Assembly: GCA_949358305.1 (NCBI GenBank)
Contig: OX442321.1
Coordinates: 4,553,605-4,613,604, forward strand
Direction: 5' to 3'
Length of the DNA: 60,000 nucleotides
Origin: Strigamia acuminata
Lineage: Eukaryota > Arthropoda > Chilopoda > Geophilomorpha > Linotaeniidae
Part shown: in pieces, positions 10,391 through 22,561 of the stretch
Layout: each line of letters begins with the position of its first letter
Position numbering within the stretch: the first letter of the stretch is position 1
The notes under the pieces: generated by a model
Databases searched by the model: none
Seen by the model: the letters and a program-made list of their open reading frames with translations, nothing else
What the model was told of the DNA's origin: nothing
Program-made: the position numbers and the translations under genes

Positions 10391-10560
10391 ATGACGAGTT
10401 CATCCCTCGTGTTCGCAAATGACGAGATTTTCCCTCGTGTTCGCAAATGACGAATATTTTCCATCATGTTCGCAAATGAAGAGTATTTTCCCTAGTGTTC
10501 GCAAATGACGAACCTTTTCTATCGTATTCGCAAATGACGAGTCTTTCCCAACGTGTCCAC
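10391..10560. repeat. short tandem array, about 29-bp unit
   Basis: Six degenerate copies of a 28-29-bp unit with core GTTCGCAAATGACGA followed by a T-rich tail ending CCCTC. Confidence 0.85.
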
Positions 10561-12599
10561 AACAAAACATTTAAAAAATGAAATCTATTCAATAAAATTA
10601 ATACCGAGATACTATTTTACCTCACAAAAAAATTTATAAACACTAAAGTTTGGTCCGAATTTATTTATTTTTCGTTATTTGCAAAAAATCATTTTAAGTC
10701 TGACACCTGGTGGTGGAATTTAAAACCACATTTGAAATTGCAAGATGTCTGACTTATTTAAAAAAGATTTTTAAATCATTCATAAAAATGTGCTGTATCT
10801 AAGAATAAAAATATATAAAAAAAAAACATATCAACAGTATTTTACAAACAATATTTTTTTATTACTCTTATTATCATAATTTTTAGACACACAACGTGAG
10901 CCTATGAAAATTTTTGAACTTTTTAAAAATATAACTTATTTAGGACAGATTATGGAGGTGCTGAAATAGACTAGGCAGATACACTGGTTTTGTTTAATCT
11001 GAATAAAAACTTGGGATTTATAAAACAAAACAAAATGCAACAAAAAATAATGAAATCCCAAATTCTAAACAGTAGAAAATTAAATAAAAGAAGGAAAAAA
11101 AAAAAAAAACAGAAAAATAAAACAATAAAATTAATTAAAAACAGAAAAATAATAAAAGCTGACTCCTATAGACCTGATCTTTGGTTTCTTTCTAAATGAC
11201 ATTTCCAAAAGCTTACAAATTGTACTATTTCACATTAAATTCGTTGTAAAAATGTTAATAAACAATCTGATATGAAAATTAATATTTTAAAAACATGATT
11301 TTCTTTTAAGTACATTAAAATTTCCCAACTTAAGCACAAATTACACAAAAAAATTAACATTTTGCCTTTTTTTAGCTGCACAAACTGCCAACAGAGCATG
11401 CACACACACTCACACCATCTATTGGCGAATTTTTTAATCTAGGAACAGCAAATTTCATTGAAAAATTAAAAAATCCCAGAACTTCAACTTTTAAATTTTT
11501 AAATTATAAATTATAAACCAAAAAAAATAAAAAAAATAAAAATGCTTTTAGAAATACAACAAAATTAGTTAGCGGAGAAAGGAAACGAGTTGAAGAGATA
11601 AAAAGACTTATTAAAAAAGTTAAATTTGTATTTTTTTTTCCTATAAGTAAATAATAAATAAGGCAATCTTCCTCTCCTTCATTTTTCAAGAAACTGGAAA
11701 TCGCATTCAAAAATCTATTTACAATATCTACAAACACAAAAATTCATCATTTCTCTTTCTCTTTCAATCTTTCTCTCTCTTTCTCTCTCAAAAAAAAAAA
11801 AATATTAAACTTAAAAAAAAAAAATTTTTTTTTTTTGCACAACACAAAAATCCACCCTCAGTTAGTGCCAAAATGAGCAGACATCAAGAAAAAAAATGGC
11901 GGAAAAAAGACTACTTGAGGGAATGTTAAGTAGAATTAAAAAAGAGTTAAAATTCGTTAAAAAATGAACCAAAAAAATCAAAATCAAAAAGGGAATGTTA
12001 ATTTTATGCATTGATTGTTGCAAACAAAGAAAAAATTGCAATAAATTAGTCAAAAAAAAAAAAAAAAAAATTCAAGCAACCAAAAACAACAAAAAAAAAA
12101 AAAATGCATAAAAATTTGAAGAAAAAACAAAAATGACAACAAAATATCATTCTTCGCATCTTCATTGACTTTTTTCTTTCCGAAATTCATCCCTTGACCT
12201 GAGTCTTCGTCGTGCAGTTGACGTACAGTAAATTTTTCCACCAGCTGACCAGCCAGCTACCAAAAATTGAAAAAAAAAATTTTTCCAAACATTTTTTACA
12301 TCCATCCGGGCGTTTTTCCTAGAAATAACGTCGAAATACCGCAAAATTCGACATTCCAACGCACCAAACTCGAAATAAACAAAAAAAAAACAAATTTGTG
12401 GCTGGGAAACAACAACACACTGCGCCCAAACACAAACACATGCCTCACAAAATGTTTTTTCTTTTTTTTCTATCCATGAGAGGAAAAAATTGTCCGTAAT
12501 AAGCAGCCATTGAAAATATGTACAAAGTTCACTACACACATCGTGTCCATTTCCACGGCAAATTCGAGGTGTTTTCCCACTTTTTCAAAAATAATTTCA
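10561..12599. other. AT-rich 3' region of the EGF-ligand gene
   Basis: Mostly A/T-rich sequence with poly-A/T tracts, a CT-rich microsatellite near 11,750-11,790 and no recognisable coding exon. It lies downstream of the stop codon of the Spitz-like gene and probably contains its long 3' untranslated region. A short minus-strand open stretch around 12,105-12,240 follows an acceptor-like site but matches nothing known to me. A plausible minus-strand AATAAA cluster is near 10,664-10,675. Confidence 0.4.
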
Positions 12600-12713
12600 T
12601 CATTTCTCCGAGTTGATCCTCGGATCCAGTCGGTCATTGCTGGGTCTGGACAAGGACGACGAGGCGCATGCGCTCAACTCGCCGCTTTCAACATCAACCT
12701 GAAAAATCCAAAA

Positions 12714-12744
<31 letters not shown>

Positions 12745-14407
12745 AAAAAACAATAAAAAAAATTATTTTTCAAAACCAAACAGAGCGTTTAATTGAATTC
12801 TTTTTGATATTAATTTCCAAATGAAAACCATCTGCTTGTTAAGTGCAGCTGGTTTACAACTCACTAATTACACCAATTAATCGTCTGTACCGTGAACTGG
12901 GCGCTCATCACTCGTTCCCATCGTTAATTTAAAATTCATCACTCATTTTTCCGTTTAAAAATCGCCAAACAACGCCAATTTTACGAAAATATCTTCATTT
13001 TACGGTTCAACCATTTAATTTAATTTAATTTTCCCCCGCTAGATGGCAGTACGATGAGCGCCATTGATTTATTCGTTCAATTCCAACTTACACTAGATTT
13101 GGGATATCTGTCCAACGGTATATCGGAGCTGTATATCTGACGAGGCCGAAACGGCGACCAGTGGTCACTATCGGTTTCGCAACGAGTCGTTATCGTCTCA
13201 ATAGGATTCGAACTTTGTTTTCTCCGTCTTCTACAAACAAAACAATAAAAAATTTAAAACATTTCGCCACATTCTCCAAACAATCCCAACCGACTTACCT
13301 ACTAACGTATACATAAATTGCTATAGAAATGATGAAGATGAGCAAAATGGCCACCACGACACCGCCCGCAATGCTGGCCGTCTCGATCATCACTTTTTCT
13401 CGATTCACTAAATGAACAAACAAACAAACAAATAAATAAATAACATATAAAATTTTTTCCCCCATTTTTTTATCAAGAAAACATAACTATAGTTGCGGGA
13501 CCCACCCTTAACGAGGTAAAAAATCAATAACAAAAAGAAAAAATGGGCGGCAAAGCAAACCAGCTGTCAATTACATTAAAAGCCCTTCAAAATAAAAATA
13601 TAAAATAATCTTACACAAGTAGGAACCATCAGGATCCTTGAATTCACATCGAGGACCCGTGAATCCATCTGTACACCTAAAAATAAAAAAAAATAAAAAT
13701 TTTAATTTTTAATTTGCGAGTCTAGTCTTGCATTTCCGCTTAAGTTCAAAGCCCAGAGAGCCGTACACACACTAGACACACACACAGGATGGCAGAAATC
13801 ACTTGTGCCTGCTCAATAGTCCATCGGCATGAGCGAGTGCACAAAATGAATCAAACGACTCATTCGTCCTTGCTCACATCCTATTACGAGTCCGCGCACA
13901 AAAACATTCCAGTCAAAAAATCTCCTTAAACCTAAACCCACCAATTTCGGCCGAAAGGCACAACGAAAAACTGGATCAACCAGTTCAAAGAGTCCATCAA
14001 CCAACTAAAACCAAGCGTGCCTTACTTTATTTTCCCACACTTAACGAAACACTAACTTAACCCCGCGTCACCCGGCGCAACAACACAAAAAACACGCGGC
14101 GAGTCTAACGGCCGCCCTAATCCCTCCATTGCATGCGATAACGCGACAGATTCGTTTATAATCGGGCGGAGTGCGATGCCGATCCAGTCGGCTGCGCGGG
14201 GAAGGCGGCGCGGGGATGTGTTGGTTCTAGCGACAGGCCGATGCGGTCGCGTGCCGCGGCTCATCTTTTCCGCTCCAGCGCGCAACAACGACAGAACGGA
14301 AGCGACAAACCAGTAGCCACGAGCGGAGTGAGGCTCGTCTCGCCGGGCCCCCCCTCAAGGCGCGCACGTTCATAAGTTTATACTTTGGATGGGAAAAAAA
14401 TTTTTGC

Positions 14408-14438
<31 letters not shown>

Positions 14439-15622
14439 TTGGTGATTGGTGCCAGATGAAGTGCACGCGCCATGTTACGCATCACTTTGCCACTAAATAG
14501 TTCAACGTTTGTCTTTTTTTTCGTGTTTGTGCGCGTGTGGTGTAACGGCAGACGTTGGAAATGGTTTTTTTTTGTTGAGTGAATTAGATTTAAATCATGT
14601 ATTAAATTGCTCTGACCTTATTTTATAGAATATTTCAAGGTGATTTTTTTTTTTTTTTTTTTTTTTTTTGGGAATAAATTGATTTTTTTGGGGTTTTTGG
14701 GTAAAGATCGAAATTTTTTGGGGATAAATTTGAGGTTTTTTGGTTTTTGGATGAAAGTGGAATTATTTTGGAGTAAAATTCGGGTTTTTTCGATTTTTAT
14801 TCGAAAAATTCAATTTTTTTGGAATGAATTTCGTTTTTTTCAATTTTTGTTAAAAAAGTTTGAGTTTTCTTCAAAATATTTAATTTTTCATCAAAAATTT
14901 TACTTTTCTTCAAAAAATTTTAACTTTCTTCAAAAAAATTCAATTTTCCTTCCAAAAATTCAATTTTCCTTCCAAAAATTCAATTTTTCTTCCAAAAATT
15001 CAATTTTTCTTCCAAAAATTCAATTTTTCTTCCAAAAATTCAATTTTCCTTCCAAAAATTCAATTTTCTCTTCCGAAAATTCAATTTTCCTTCCAAAAAT
15101 TCACTTTTCCTTCCCAAAATTCAATTTTCCTTTCAAAAATCCAACTTTCCTTCCAAAATTCCAACTTTTCTTCAAAAAATCCATTTCTCGTCATCCCACA
15201 AAACCCCGAACCAAAAAATAAAAACAAAACTACTTACTCGCAATTATAGAGGACGGAATTTTCGATTTTAACGGTAAAGCACCGCGCATTATTTAGGCAG
15301 TAGTGCGTCTGGTACTCTTTTGGACATTCGAACGTAGGGAATGTGATATTAGGCCTGGTATTCTGCGAAGGCGGACGAGGTTTAGGCGTTGAACGAGACG
15401 AACAAGCCCCTAACAAACCAAAAAAAAAAATTAATTAATAAAAATCCAACAAAAACCCCAAAAAAACCAAAAAACCAAATAAAACTCCAACAAAAAACAC
15501 TAAATTCTCCACACTGACCATCTGCTTATGCAAATCCCAAAGCAAACCCATACAAAATTACTGTTATTTTCGCACAGGGCACGCGCCTTTGTGACATGTG
15601 GGGAGCCCGAACTCGTTTTCCA

Positions 15623-15656
<34 letters not shown>

Positions 15657-16194
15657 ACAGGTGTTACGGGTAACGGGGAGGAAAGCAAACCAAAGAAAAT
15701 CGCGCTAATTTAATTTCATTGATAATTTTTCCCTCCAAAAACCCCACCCCGTCTTAAAACCCAAAACACACACACCAATCACCAAATTGTATACACTTTT
15801 TAAAAACATATATCCACCGACGACGACATTTCGTCCCATCTGTCTGAGAGAGAGGGGCTAACTTTTCTCAGTCCATTACGCCAGGTGTTGTGTGTTTGGT
15901 CAACCCCCACTACCCCACAAACCGAGCTTACCAGATGGCTGTATATGTGGAAATACATAAAAATATAAACCCCCTCCAAGCCCCCAATTATTAACAACAA
16001 ACAACATGAAATTTACTCAAAAACCCAACCCAATGAAATGACTCATCTGCAAGACGCATCAAAACATGCATACTTGCAACACAACTCATCTAACACCTTC
16101 TTCATCTTCCCCAACTTCCGCTGCAATCGATGCACGAGCGAGATAAATTATCCCGGAAAAGGAAAAACTTTTATTTCTTAAATTTCTAAATTTC

Positions 16195-16225
<31 letters not shown>

Positions 16226-19200
16226 ATAGGTTATTATTTATTGTCGCTTATTTTCTATTCTTTTATTTTTGAAAAATGACATCATACGATTGTCAAAATT
16301 GTCTTGCCCACTTCCTGTGGCGAGCAACTTCACCCAGAGATGGGAGTTTTAATATTTGACTGACTCATGTCGCCAAAAGTATTATTATTCGTGCATGTCC
16401 TAGTTTGGATAAGCGTACAACCTTGGGTCTTAGGGTCCCTTTGCTTTCCCCCGATTATACAATCGCAAACGACGATTTCAATCTGGGGATGCGCAGTTCA
16501 CGCAACCATTTCTGTTAAATATAAATATCGTTAGACGCACACGTTACGTGTTTCTTCGTCCGGACAGATTTTCGCAAGACGTAAGCCTGAAATGGCCATT
16601 TCAGGCTTACGTCTTGCGAAAATCCCTAAACTACGTATTCAGAATATTCAATGTATGGTTTGAACCTTCATTTTCTACTTAAGACCCATTTTAATCAAAT
16701 TAATCGCGTAACTACACTCAGCGCCGTTCTATCGTTGCGACAAATTCCAAAACTAATGATTAAAACAAAATTAAAAAACCTCGACATAAACAAACAGAAA
16801 AACCACCTGTTGACAAACAAACGAATCAAAAAAAGAAATACAAAAACAAAATCGCGTCACACGATCCACCAGAAGGAAACCCAAAACCGGAAAAACTGAA
16901 ACTCCTCACCAGAGGCCACCGGCGAGAATTTATTTGCACAACTTGTTGCGAGCGGGCGCAAAAGGGGTAAAACGAGTGAGTTGAGTTTTCGTTTTATGTT
17001 CGCAAAATGAAGACAATCGGAGTAAAATTGGGCACAAATGCACCCGCCGTGGGGTTGTGGGGTTGTCGAGTGAATGCCAAAAGTGAGTGCGGAGGGAGCT
17101 GTGAATGAGTGCCCCCTGAGAGCTTTACCAGCTGGGCCGACGAAATTCATGAATGGGGACAATGTTGGCTCGACCAGCTGGAGTTTTGGATTCCTCCACA
17201 TGCAAGCCCGCACGCGCCTTCATGAATACTTCGTCACGCTTATAGCCCCGGGACAAATGTCCGACATTTTTTTTTTCTTTCAGCTCCCCGTCTTCGAGCC
17301 CGAGGCGGGACGAAAAAAGAAAAAAATTTGCCGCTTTATTACCGATATACATCACTGTTATTTGGCCCGCAAAAGGGCATTACGCTAATACGCAATGCGA
17401 AACCCTTTCCTTTCGTTATCGGACAAAAAAAGCCGAAGACCGGCCATCAGAAATACATATTGTTAACAAAGCGTATTATCATAGCAACACTACAATGATG
17501 TAACAATTTCAATCTGGGGATGATGTCCAGTTCGAGCGACCATTTTACGTTACGCGTTTCTTGTTGCAACTGCGTCCAGACGGATTTTCGCACGACGTCC
17601 TGCGAAAATCTGTCTCAACTATGTATTCAGAATATTCAATGTATGGTTTGAACCTCATATTGTTTCATTTAGGCTTTAAGGAAGAGCCTCCTTGACCTGA
17701 CGTCTCGTTGTTCGATGTATGCGGCGTTTATACCTAATCTAGCGCCTCGTTTATGGTAGAGTTTCCTTGACCCGAAGTTTCGTTGTTCGGTGTGCGGCGT
17801 TTATGTCTATTTCGGCATAATCCAGCGTCCCAAAAATTTGAATTCGGCCCGACCAAGCCTTCTTTTACGTTAGATGTTCTTCCTACATTCGTCGGGAATT
17901 CTAAAACGTCGATAGTAAATACCAAACTTCCTCGTGACATCAAATAACAATTTCTCTTTCCTTATTACCTTCACCGTATAGTGACTAATGGCTTCCAGAT
18001 GGCGCAATATCAATTTATAGCACCTTATTTCACAGCCCCTCGACCCAATCTCGAAAAATCCAATCCCAAAAATTAAAAAAAAAAAAAAAAAAAAATTTCA
18101 AAATTGAAAATTCGCAACACCAGATGGCACGCCCAACAACAATACGAAACGAGTTGCGCGTATAATGACGCCCGGAACAAAACCGAATCAAAAACCCCCC
18201 CTTTTTGCATTTACAAAACTTGACTTTCTCTTCCGGAAGTATCCAATATCAGCACAGGAAGTCTGAAGAGACGGAAGGTGGGGTTAGGGTTAATGTGTCT
18301 CAAAAACCATATGTGCGACATGTGACAAGCAAAAAGCCCTAACTAAAACCACGTGACGCGAGACTTGTTACGAAGATTACGAAAAACGACCCAAAACCCA
18401 AACGTTTCTCCCTCCAAAGTCCAACACCGAAATCAACAATAACAGCGCCATTATTGAAAAGCGAATCCAGCATCTGCACCACTTTTACCTCACCTTTGTG
18501 TTGCGGCGCCCCTCGCCTCGCCGCCCCGTCTGACAGCTGCCCGTGACCTGCCCGCGTGGCCCATTGTACGCACCCGCCCAGCGACAATGGATCGGGTCAG
18601 CCGGCGACGGTTTACCAGCTCGTGTCAGACATGCCTGTTGGCTGCACTCGATCGGCGGCCGGACACCGCAAGCAGTGACCGTGCGTGCCCGTGCGTGCCC
18701 GGTCTAACGGAGCGTCCTCTCCCCCCCCCCCCCCGCACCCCTCGCAGCACCCAAAAATAAACCTCTCGGCGGCTTCCGTTCGAAATTCGTGTCTTGGATG
18801 CATTTTCGCCATCTGCCGTTTCGTGCCAATACACAGCCACTTTGCCCATCAGGACGACAATGGGGAGCAGAAGTTGCCTCCCTACCCCCGAATTCATATG
18901 TGCTCAAGTATCCCGTGCAGGGGGGGACGGATAAATACAATCGCGAGTGCCACGTGCTCACCCTCGTCAACAATAACGGGGATTGAATCAATTTTTGTAT
19001 GAATATTTATCGAATTTAATTTTAAAACGAGACGAATTCTCATACAAAATTCACATTTCAGACATAATTTTGATGAAATAACGCAGGAAATTGCCATTTT
19101 AGACCTAATTTTGATGAAATAACCCAGACAATTCACATTTTAGACCTAATTGTGATGAAATATCAAAAAGTAATTCACATTTTAAACCTAACTTTGATGA

Positions 19201-22200
19201 TTTAACACATACAATTCACATTTTAGACATAATTTTGATGAAATATCAAAGAAAATTCACATTTTAGACACAATTTTGATGAAATAACAACGAAAATTCA
19301 CATTTTAGACCTAAATTACATGAAATAACACAGAAAATTCACATTTTAGACCTAAATTACATGAAATGACACAGAAAATTCACATTTTAAACCTAATTTA
19401 GACGAGATAACACCGAAAATTCATACTTTAGAACCACACAATGTCTGAAAATCCCCTTTTTTCGCCCCAAATCACGCTAAAAAGACCGGAAAATTCACGT
19501 TTTCAGTCCAACTCCCTCTCCACGCACGATCCCCTCCCAAAAACCAGGACTAAAACCATCGGCAACCCCTTCTTATACAACTCCGCACCCCGTTACCCAA
19601 CACTCGACTGCACACCGGAAATCCCTTCCCTCTCCCATCCCATCCCAACCCATCCCGCGCAGCCGAATCACTCGCAACAAACCCGTTAGCTCCATCCACC
19701 TGGACTTGTCCCTCCGACATACACATATCCACCTCTCTACATATTCACACCTTACCAAGAGGTCTCGCATGAGCAAGGCCGACAGGTGGCGTCTCCCCTC
19801 ACACCTGGAGGAGACGCGGCTCACGTGGCAAGGTGAGCACGAGCGAGCAGTGTTTCCTGCGCCAGACGACAGGTGGCCCGATGCCACACGCCATCACCAT
19901 CCGACATGACTTTATGCGCTCTTTGTCGATTTCCAACCCAGAGGTCGTTGCCTTTCCACCCAAAACCAAAAAAAAAACCAAAAAAAAAAAAAATACTTTT
20001 TCGATAAAAATGCACAAACCCGCCATGTTAACCTACGAGAACTAGGCCTAGCTTCGCGCGGGGGCTGCCGCAGCCGCCCGCGCGCACCTGACACGAATTT
20101 CTGGCTAATTTACTGCGAATTTGCGGGAACCGTGCACTCGTGCACTTCTCACGGGAGCGTCCGCGCCGCTGCGCGCCCGCGCAGTGTCAAGTGCGTTAAA
20201 ACACGTTCCTCCTTTTCTTTTGAGGTCGAAACCCAAGGAAGTGGCCACCATTTTTATGGCGGTCTCCCACTAGAATCGCGTCGCATTCTCATTGTGCGAG
20301 CGAGTGAGTGACAGACACATGCCACCATAAACGCGCGCTCAAATTAGGCCCAACAGCCTTCTTGATGGCTTCTTCTGCACTCGGTGGGTGTCGAAGGCCC
20401 AGTCTTGGATGGGGTGGTCCGCAGACAAAGAATTCCAGCCCCGAGGGGTTACAACCCCCGCCATTTAAGGATGAAGAGAGGTGAAGAGGAGGGGGGAGGG
20501 TGGGGGTGGTTAGTGAGATGAGGGGGTGGGAGAAAGATAGATGCGTTGACAGGTTAGTGAAGGACAAAGAGCTCACCGCTCTGCACACTTGTAAGATGAC
20601 GTCCTTGGCGTAGGCAACGCCCTCTGCTGATAGGTTCAAGTCAAAACACACGCAATCACCAAGAATGCAGACACAAGAAAAATCAAACAAAAAATCTTTT
20701 CCAAAAAAAAAAATATATATATATATAAAAAATGGCCGTCCACCCCCCCCCCCCCCAAAAAAAACAAACTTCGATATGGATCACGGAAAACTCTTCACTC
20801 AACTCAAATTATAAGAGTTTCTTCAAACTACGATGTCGTCTACATAGACCAGCATGACGGCGTTCTTCTCTCGCTCTTACGGCTTTCCCTCCCCGCACCT
20901 TGTGCCGATATTTCTGCTTGCATTCAAGAAGGAACTCGACTTTCCGATCGCAAAACGAGCACAAAACGACCGCAAAACGAATTTTCGGCTTAAAACTCGG
21001 CGCTGTCACCTCGCCGGCCTCTTAATCACTCACCTGTGGCAAATTCGCAAATTACACGGAAATTTTTGTTTTCCTTTTCCTCTTTTTTTCCGCTCCTCCT
21101 CCTCCTCTTCACTTATCCCCCCCCCACAGAACCCTCAAATCCCCTCCTCCTTTGGGCCCTTCCGCCATCAAGATTCTTGGGGTCTCAAGGAGTTAAAAGA
21201 GTTGGCAGTTCAAACGCGCTCGCCGCCATCTTGATGGGAGGTAAGGCATGCACAGGTGAAGGTAGGGGTGGGCAACAGAAGCAACAGCCTCGCTGCAGGA
21301 CGCAACCCCGAAAAGGGCCATGGGACCAATTCCTCAGCTGATGGATGGGTCTACATTCGACTCTAAAGACTTTAGGACCCGAGGCGGCGAGAAAAGGCGG
21401 TGTGCTGACCCAAGACCAAAGTGGAGAGTGGACAACACTGGTGTCCTCGTTTCAAAAGGGTGTGTGACCCACCCGTACCCCTCTTGGATCCAACTTGCCA
21501 CCCCACCCGCCTCCGCCTTAACCCCCCTGCTGCCAACCGAGTCCTTTGAACGTACTTAACTAGTCAAAAGGGGTGGGCGAGGACTCATGGGAATGGTCAG
21601 TGTGTGAAATTCCGATGTTACGGAGTGTCAATGCTTCAATGGTTAAACGGATACTGCAATAAAAATTCCCAACCACTACAAATATCTAATTATCCCAACA
21701 AAAACACGCGGAAAGGTTCGAGACTGCCTGATTTCCCATAGGAGTAACATGGGGTGCTTACGAGTTACTCCATGTTGGTTAAATTTTTTTTTTTAAAAAT
21801 GTTTTTTATAATTGATTTAGAATTGTTTGGTTTGCTTTTTTAACCGTTTTGAGAAGGTTTTGTAAAGAAGTTTTTTTTTTTTTGAGAAAGAAAAAATGGT
21901 GGAACACCCGTAAATCTTTATACTTCATAATTCCCCATAGGATTAACATGGAGATTCTAATTGAAATTTTAAAAAAAAAGTTTTTTAAAATTAATTTAGA
22001 AATGTTTGGTTTGCTTTTTTAACCGATTTGAGAAGGTTCTGTAAAGATTTTTTTTAAAAAAAAAAATGGTGGAACACCCGCAAATCTTTATACATTATAA
22101 TTATAATTCCCCATAGGATTAACATGGAGATTCTAATTGAAATTTAAAAAAAAAAGTTGTTTAAAATTAATTTAGAAATGTTTGGTTTGCTTTTTTAACC

Positions 22201-22524
22201 GTTTTGAGAAGGTTCTGTAAAGATTTTTTTTTTGAAAAAAAAAATGGTGGAACACCCGCAAACCTCTACTCTTCCTAATTCCCCATAGGATTAGCATGGG
22301 GGCGCATAACCATAAAAAATTTTAAAATTTTTAAAAAAAAAAAACTATTTTAAAACTAATTTAGAAATGTTTGCTTTGCTTTATAAACCGTTTTAAAACA
22401 CTTTGTGGAGAAATTTTTTTTGAAAAAAAAAAAATGTCTTACCTGCTATCCTGAAGACAGAAGAGGCAAGAAATACCAAAGCTGCTAAAGGATGATACAA
22501 CATTTTTGCAGATAGATACTGCAT
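12600..22524 (-). CDS. spi: Spitz/Keren-family transmembrane EGF receptor ligand precursor
   Basis: Six coding exons in phase: 22,443-22,524, 15,238-15,409, 13,615-13,676, 13,299-13,407, 13,092-13,230 and 12,600-12,698, encoding 220 residues. Residues 1-27 (LAALVFLASSVFRIA core) form a signal peptide. The EGF module has six Cys at about 56, 65, 71, 84, 86 and 95, with YCLNNARCFTVKI and GFTGPRCEFK close to Drosophila Spitz. An intron separates Cys4 from Cys5, the hallmark of EGF-receptor ligand genes. Residues about 116-139 are ASIAGG plus a hydrophobic span; ASIAGG resembles the ASIASGA rhomboid-cleavage motif of Spitz. A basic RRRRKQ stretch and a short cytoplasmic tail ending INSEK follow. 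It is probably made as a membrane precursor and released by rhomboid to activate EGFR. An acceptor at 22,560-22,561 shows upstream 5' untranslated exons. The symbol denotes the family; assignment to Spitz rather than Keren is not possible. Confidence 0.92.
13677..15237. other. intron 2 of the EGF-ligand gene
   Basis: Holds a CpG-rich segment at about 14,050-14,370, long poly-T runs, and a 20-bp minisatellite to the right. I see no additional conserved exon. Confidence 0.5.
14880..15190. repeat. 20-bp minisatellite (pyrimidine-rich on +)
   Basis: About 15 copies of CAATTTTCCTTCCAAAAATT and close variants, ending some 45 bases before the EGF-ligand exon at 15,238. Confidence 0.93.
16470..16680. 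repeat. hairpin element with perfect 58-bp palindrome
   Basis: The block starts TTTCAATCTGGGGATG and ends CAGAATATTCAATGTATGG. Inside, 16,567-16,624 reads GATTTTCGCAAGACGTAAGC, continues CTGAAATGG, and then runs back as its exact complement with no spacer. A diverged relative lies at 17,505-17,660. Confidence 0.8.
17505..17660. repeat. diverged second copy of the hairpin element
   Basis: Shares TTTCAATCTGGGGATG on the left and CAGAATATTCAATGTATGG on the right with the copy at 16,470. The central palindrome is eroded to GATTTTCGCACGACG and TCCTGCGAAAATC. Same orientation, about 1 kb apart. Confidence 0.75.
17680..17830. repeat. degenerate tandem duplication, about 70 bp
   Basis: Two adjacent copies of a block containing CTTGACCTGACGTCTCGTTG (second copy CTTGACCCGAAGTTTCGTTG), then TTCG.TGT and GCGGCGTTTAT. 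Non-coding. Confidence 0.6.
19010..19430. repeat. 41-bp minisatellite
   Basis: About ten copies of ATTCACATTTTAGACCTAAT followed by TTTGATGAAATAACACAGAAA. Several adjacent periods measured by eye are exactly 41. Confidence 0.93.
21727..22440. repeat. roughly 175-bp tandem array abutting the signal-peptide exon
   Basis: Four copies with landmarks CCCCATAGGATTAACATGG (about 21,733, 21,931, 22,106 and 22,280), ATTTAGAAATGTTTGGTTTG, AACCGTTTTGAGAAGG, and an A-rich end AAAAATGGTGGAACACCCG. Spacing is about 198, 175 and 174 bp. The last copy runs to within a few bases of the splice donor of the first coding exon of the EGF-ligand gene. Confidence 0.9.
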
Positions 22525-22559
22525 TGTGACAATTAGTCGGGACTGGCGTCGTCTTCTCC
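22525..22559 (-). other. 5' untranslated part of the EGF-ligand start exon
   Basis: The acceptor TTTTCGCAG ends at 22,560, so transcription reads 22,559 down to the ATG at 22,522-22,524. At least one untranslated exon lies upstream. Confidence 0.75.
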
Positions 22560-22561
22560 CT

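Larger units (their letters stand above)
15410..22442. other. intron 1 of the EGF-ligand gene
   Basis: Seven kilobases between the signal-peptide exon and the EGF exon. It contains poly-A tracts, a (TAAA)n tract near 16,195-16,228, two related hairpin elements (16.4-17.7 kb), a 41-bp minisatellite, a roughly 175-bp tandem array, and several CpG-rich segments (about 16.9-17.4, 18.3-18.95, 19.7-20.25 and 20.85-21.55 kb). The CpG-rich segments could be alternative promoters or untranslated exons, for example the minus-strand donor CACAAAG/GTGAGG near 18,500, but none adds a coding exon compatible in phase. Confidence 0.45.

Noticed and set aside
14640-15221. 193-codon Phe-rich frame (+)
   Set aside because: Translation of poly-T and the 20-bp minisatellite in an EGF-ligand intron.
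20820-20860. Minus-strand peptide with YVDD, as in reverse transcriptases
   Set aside because: Flanking frame is closed and no other RT motif occurs nearby; treated as chance.
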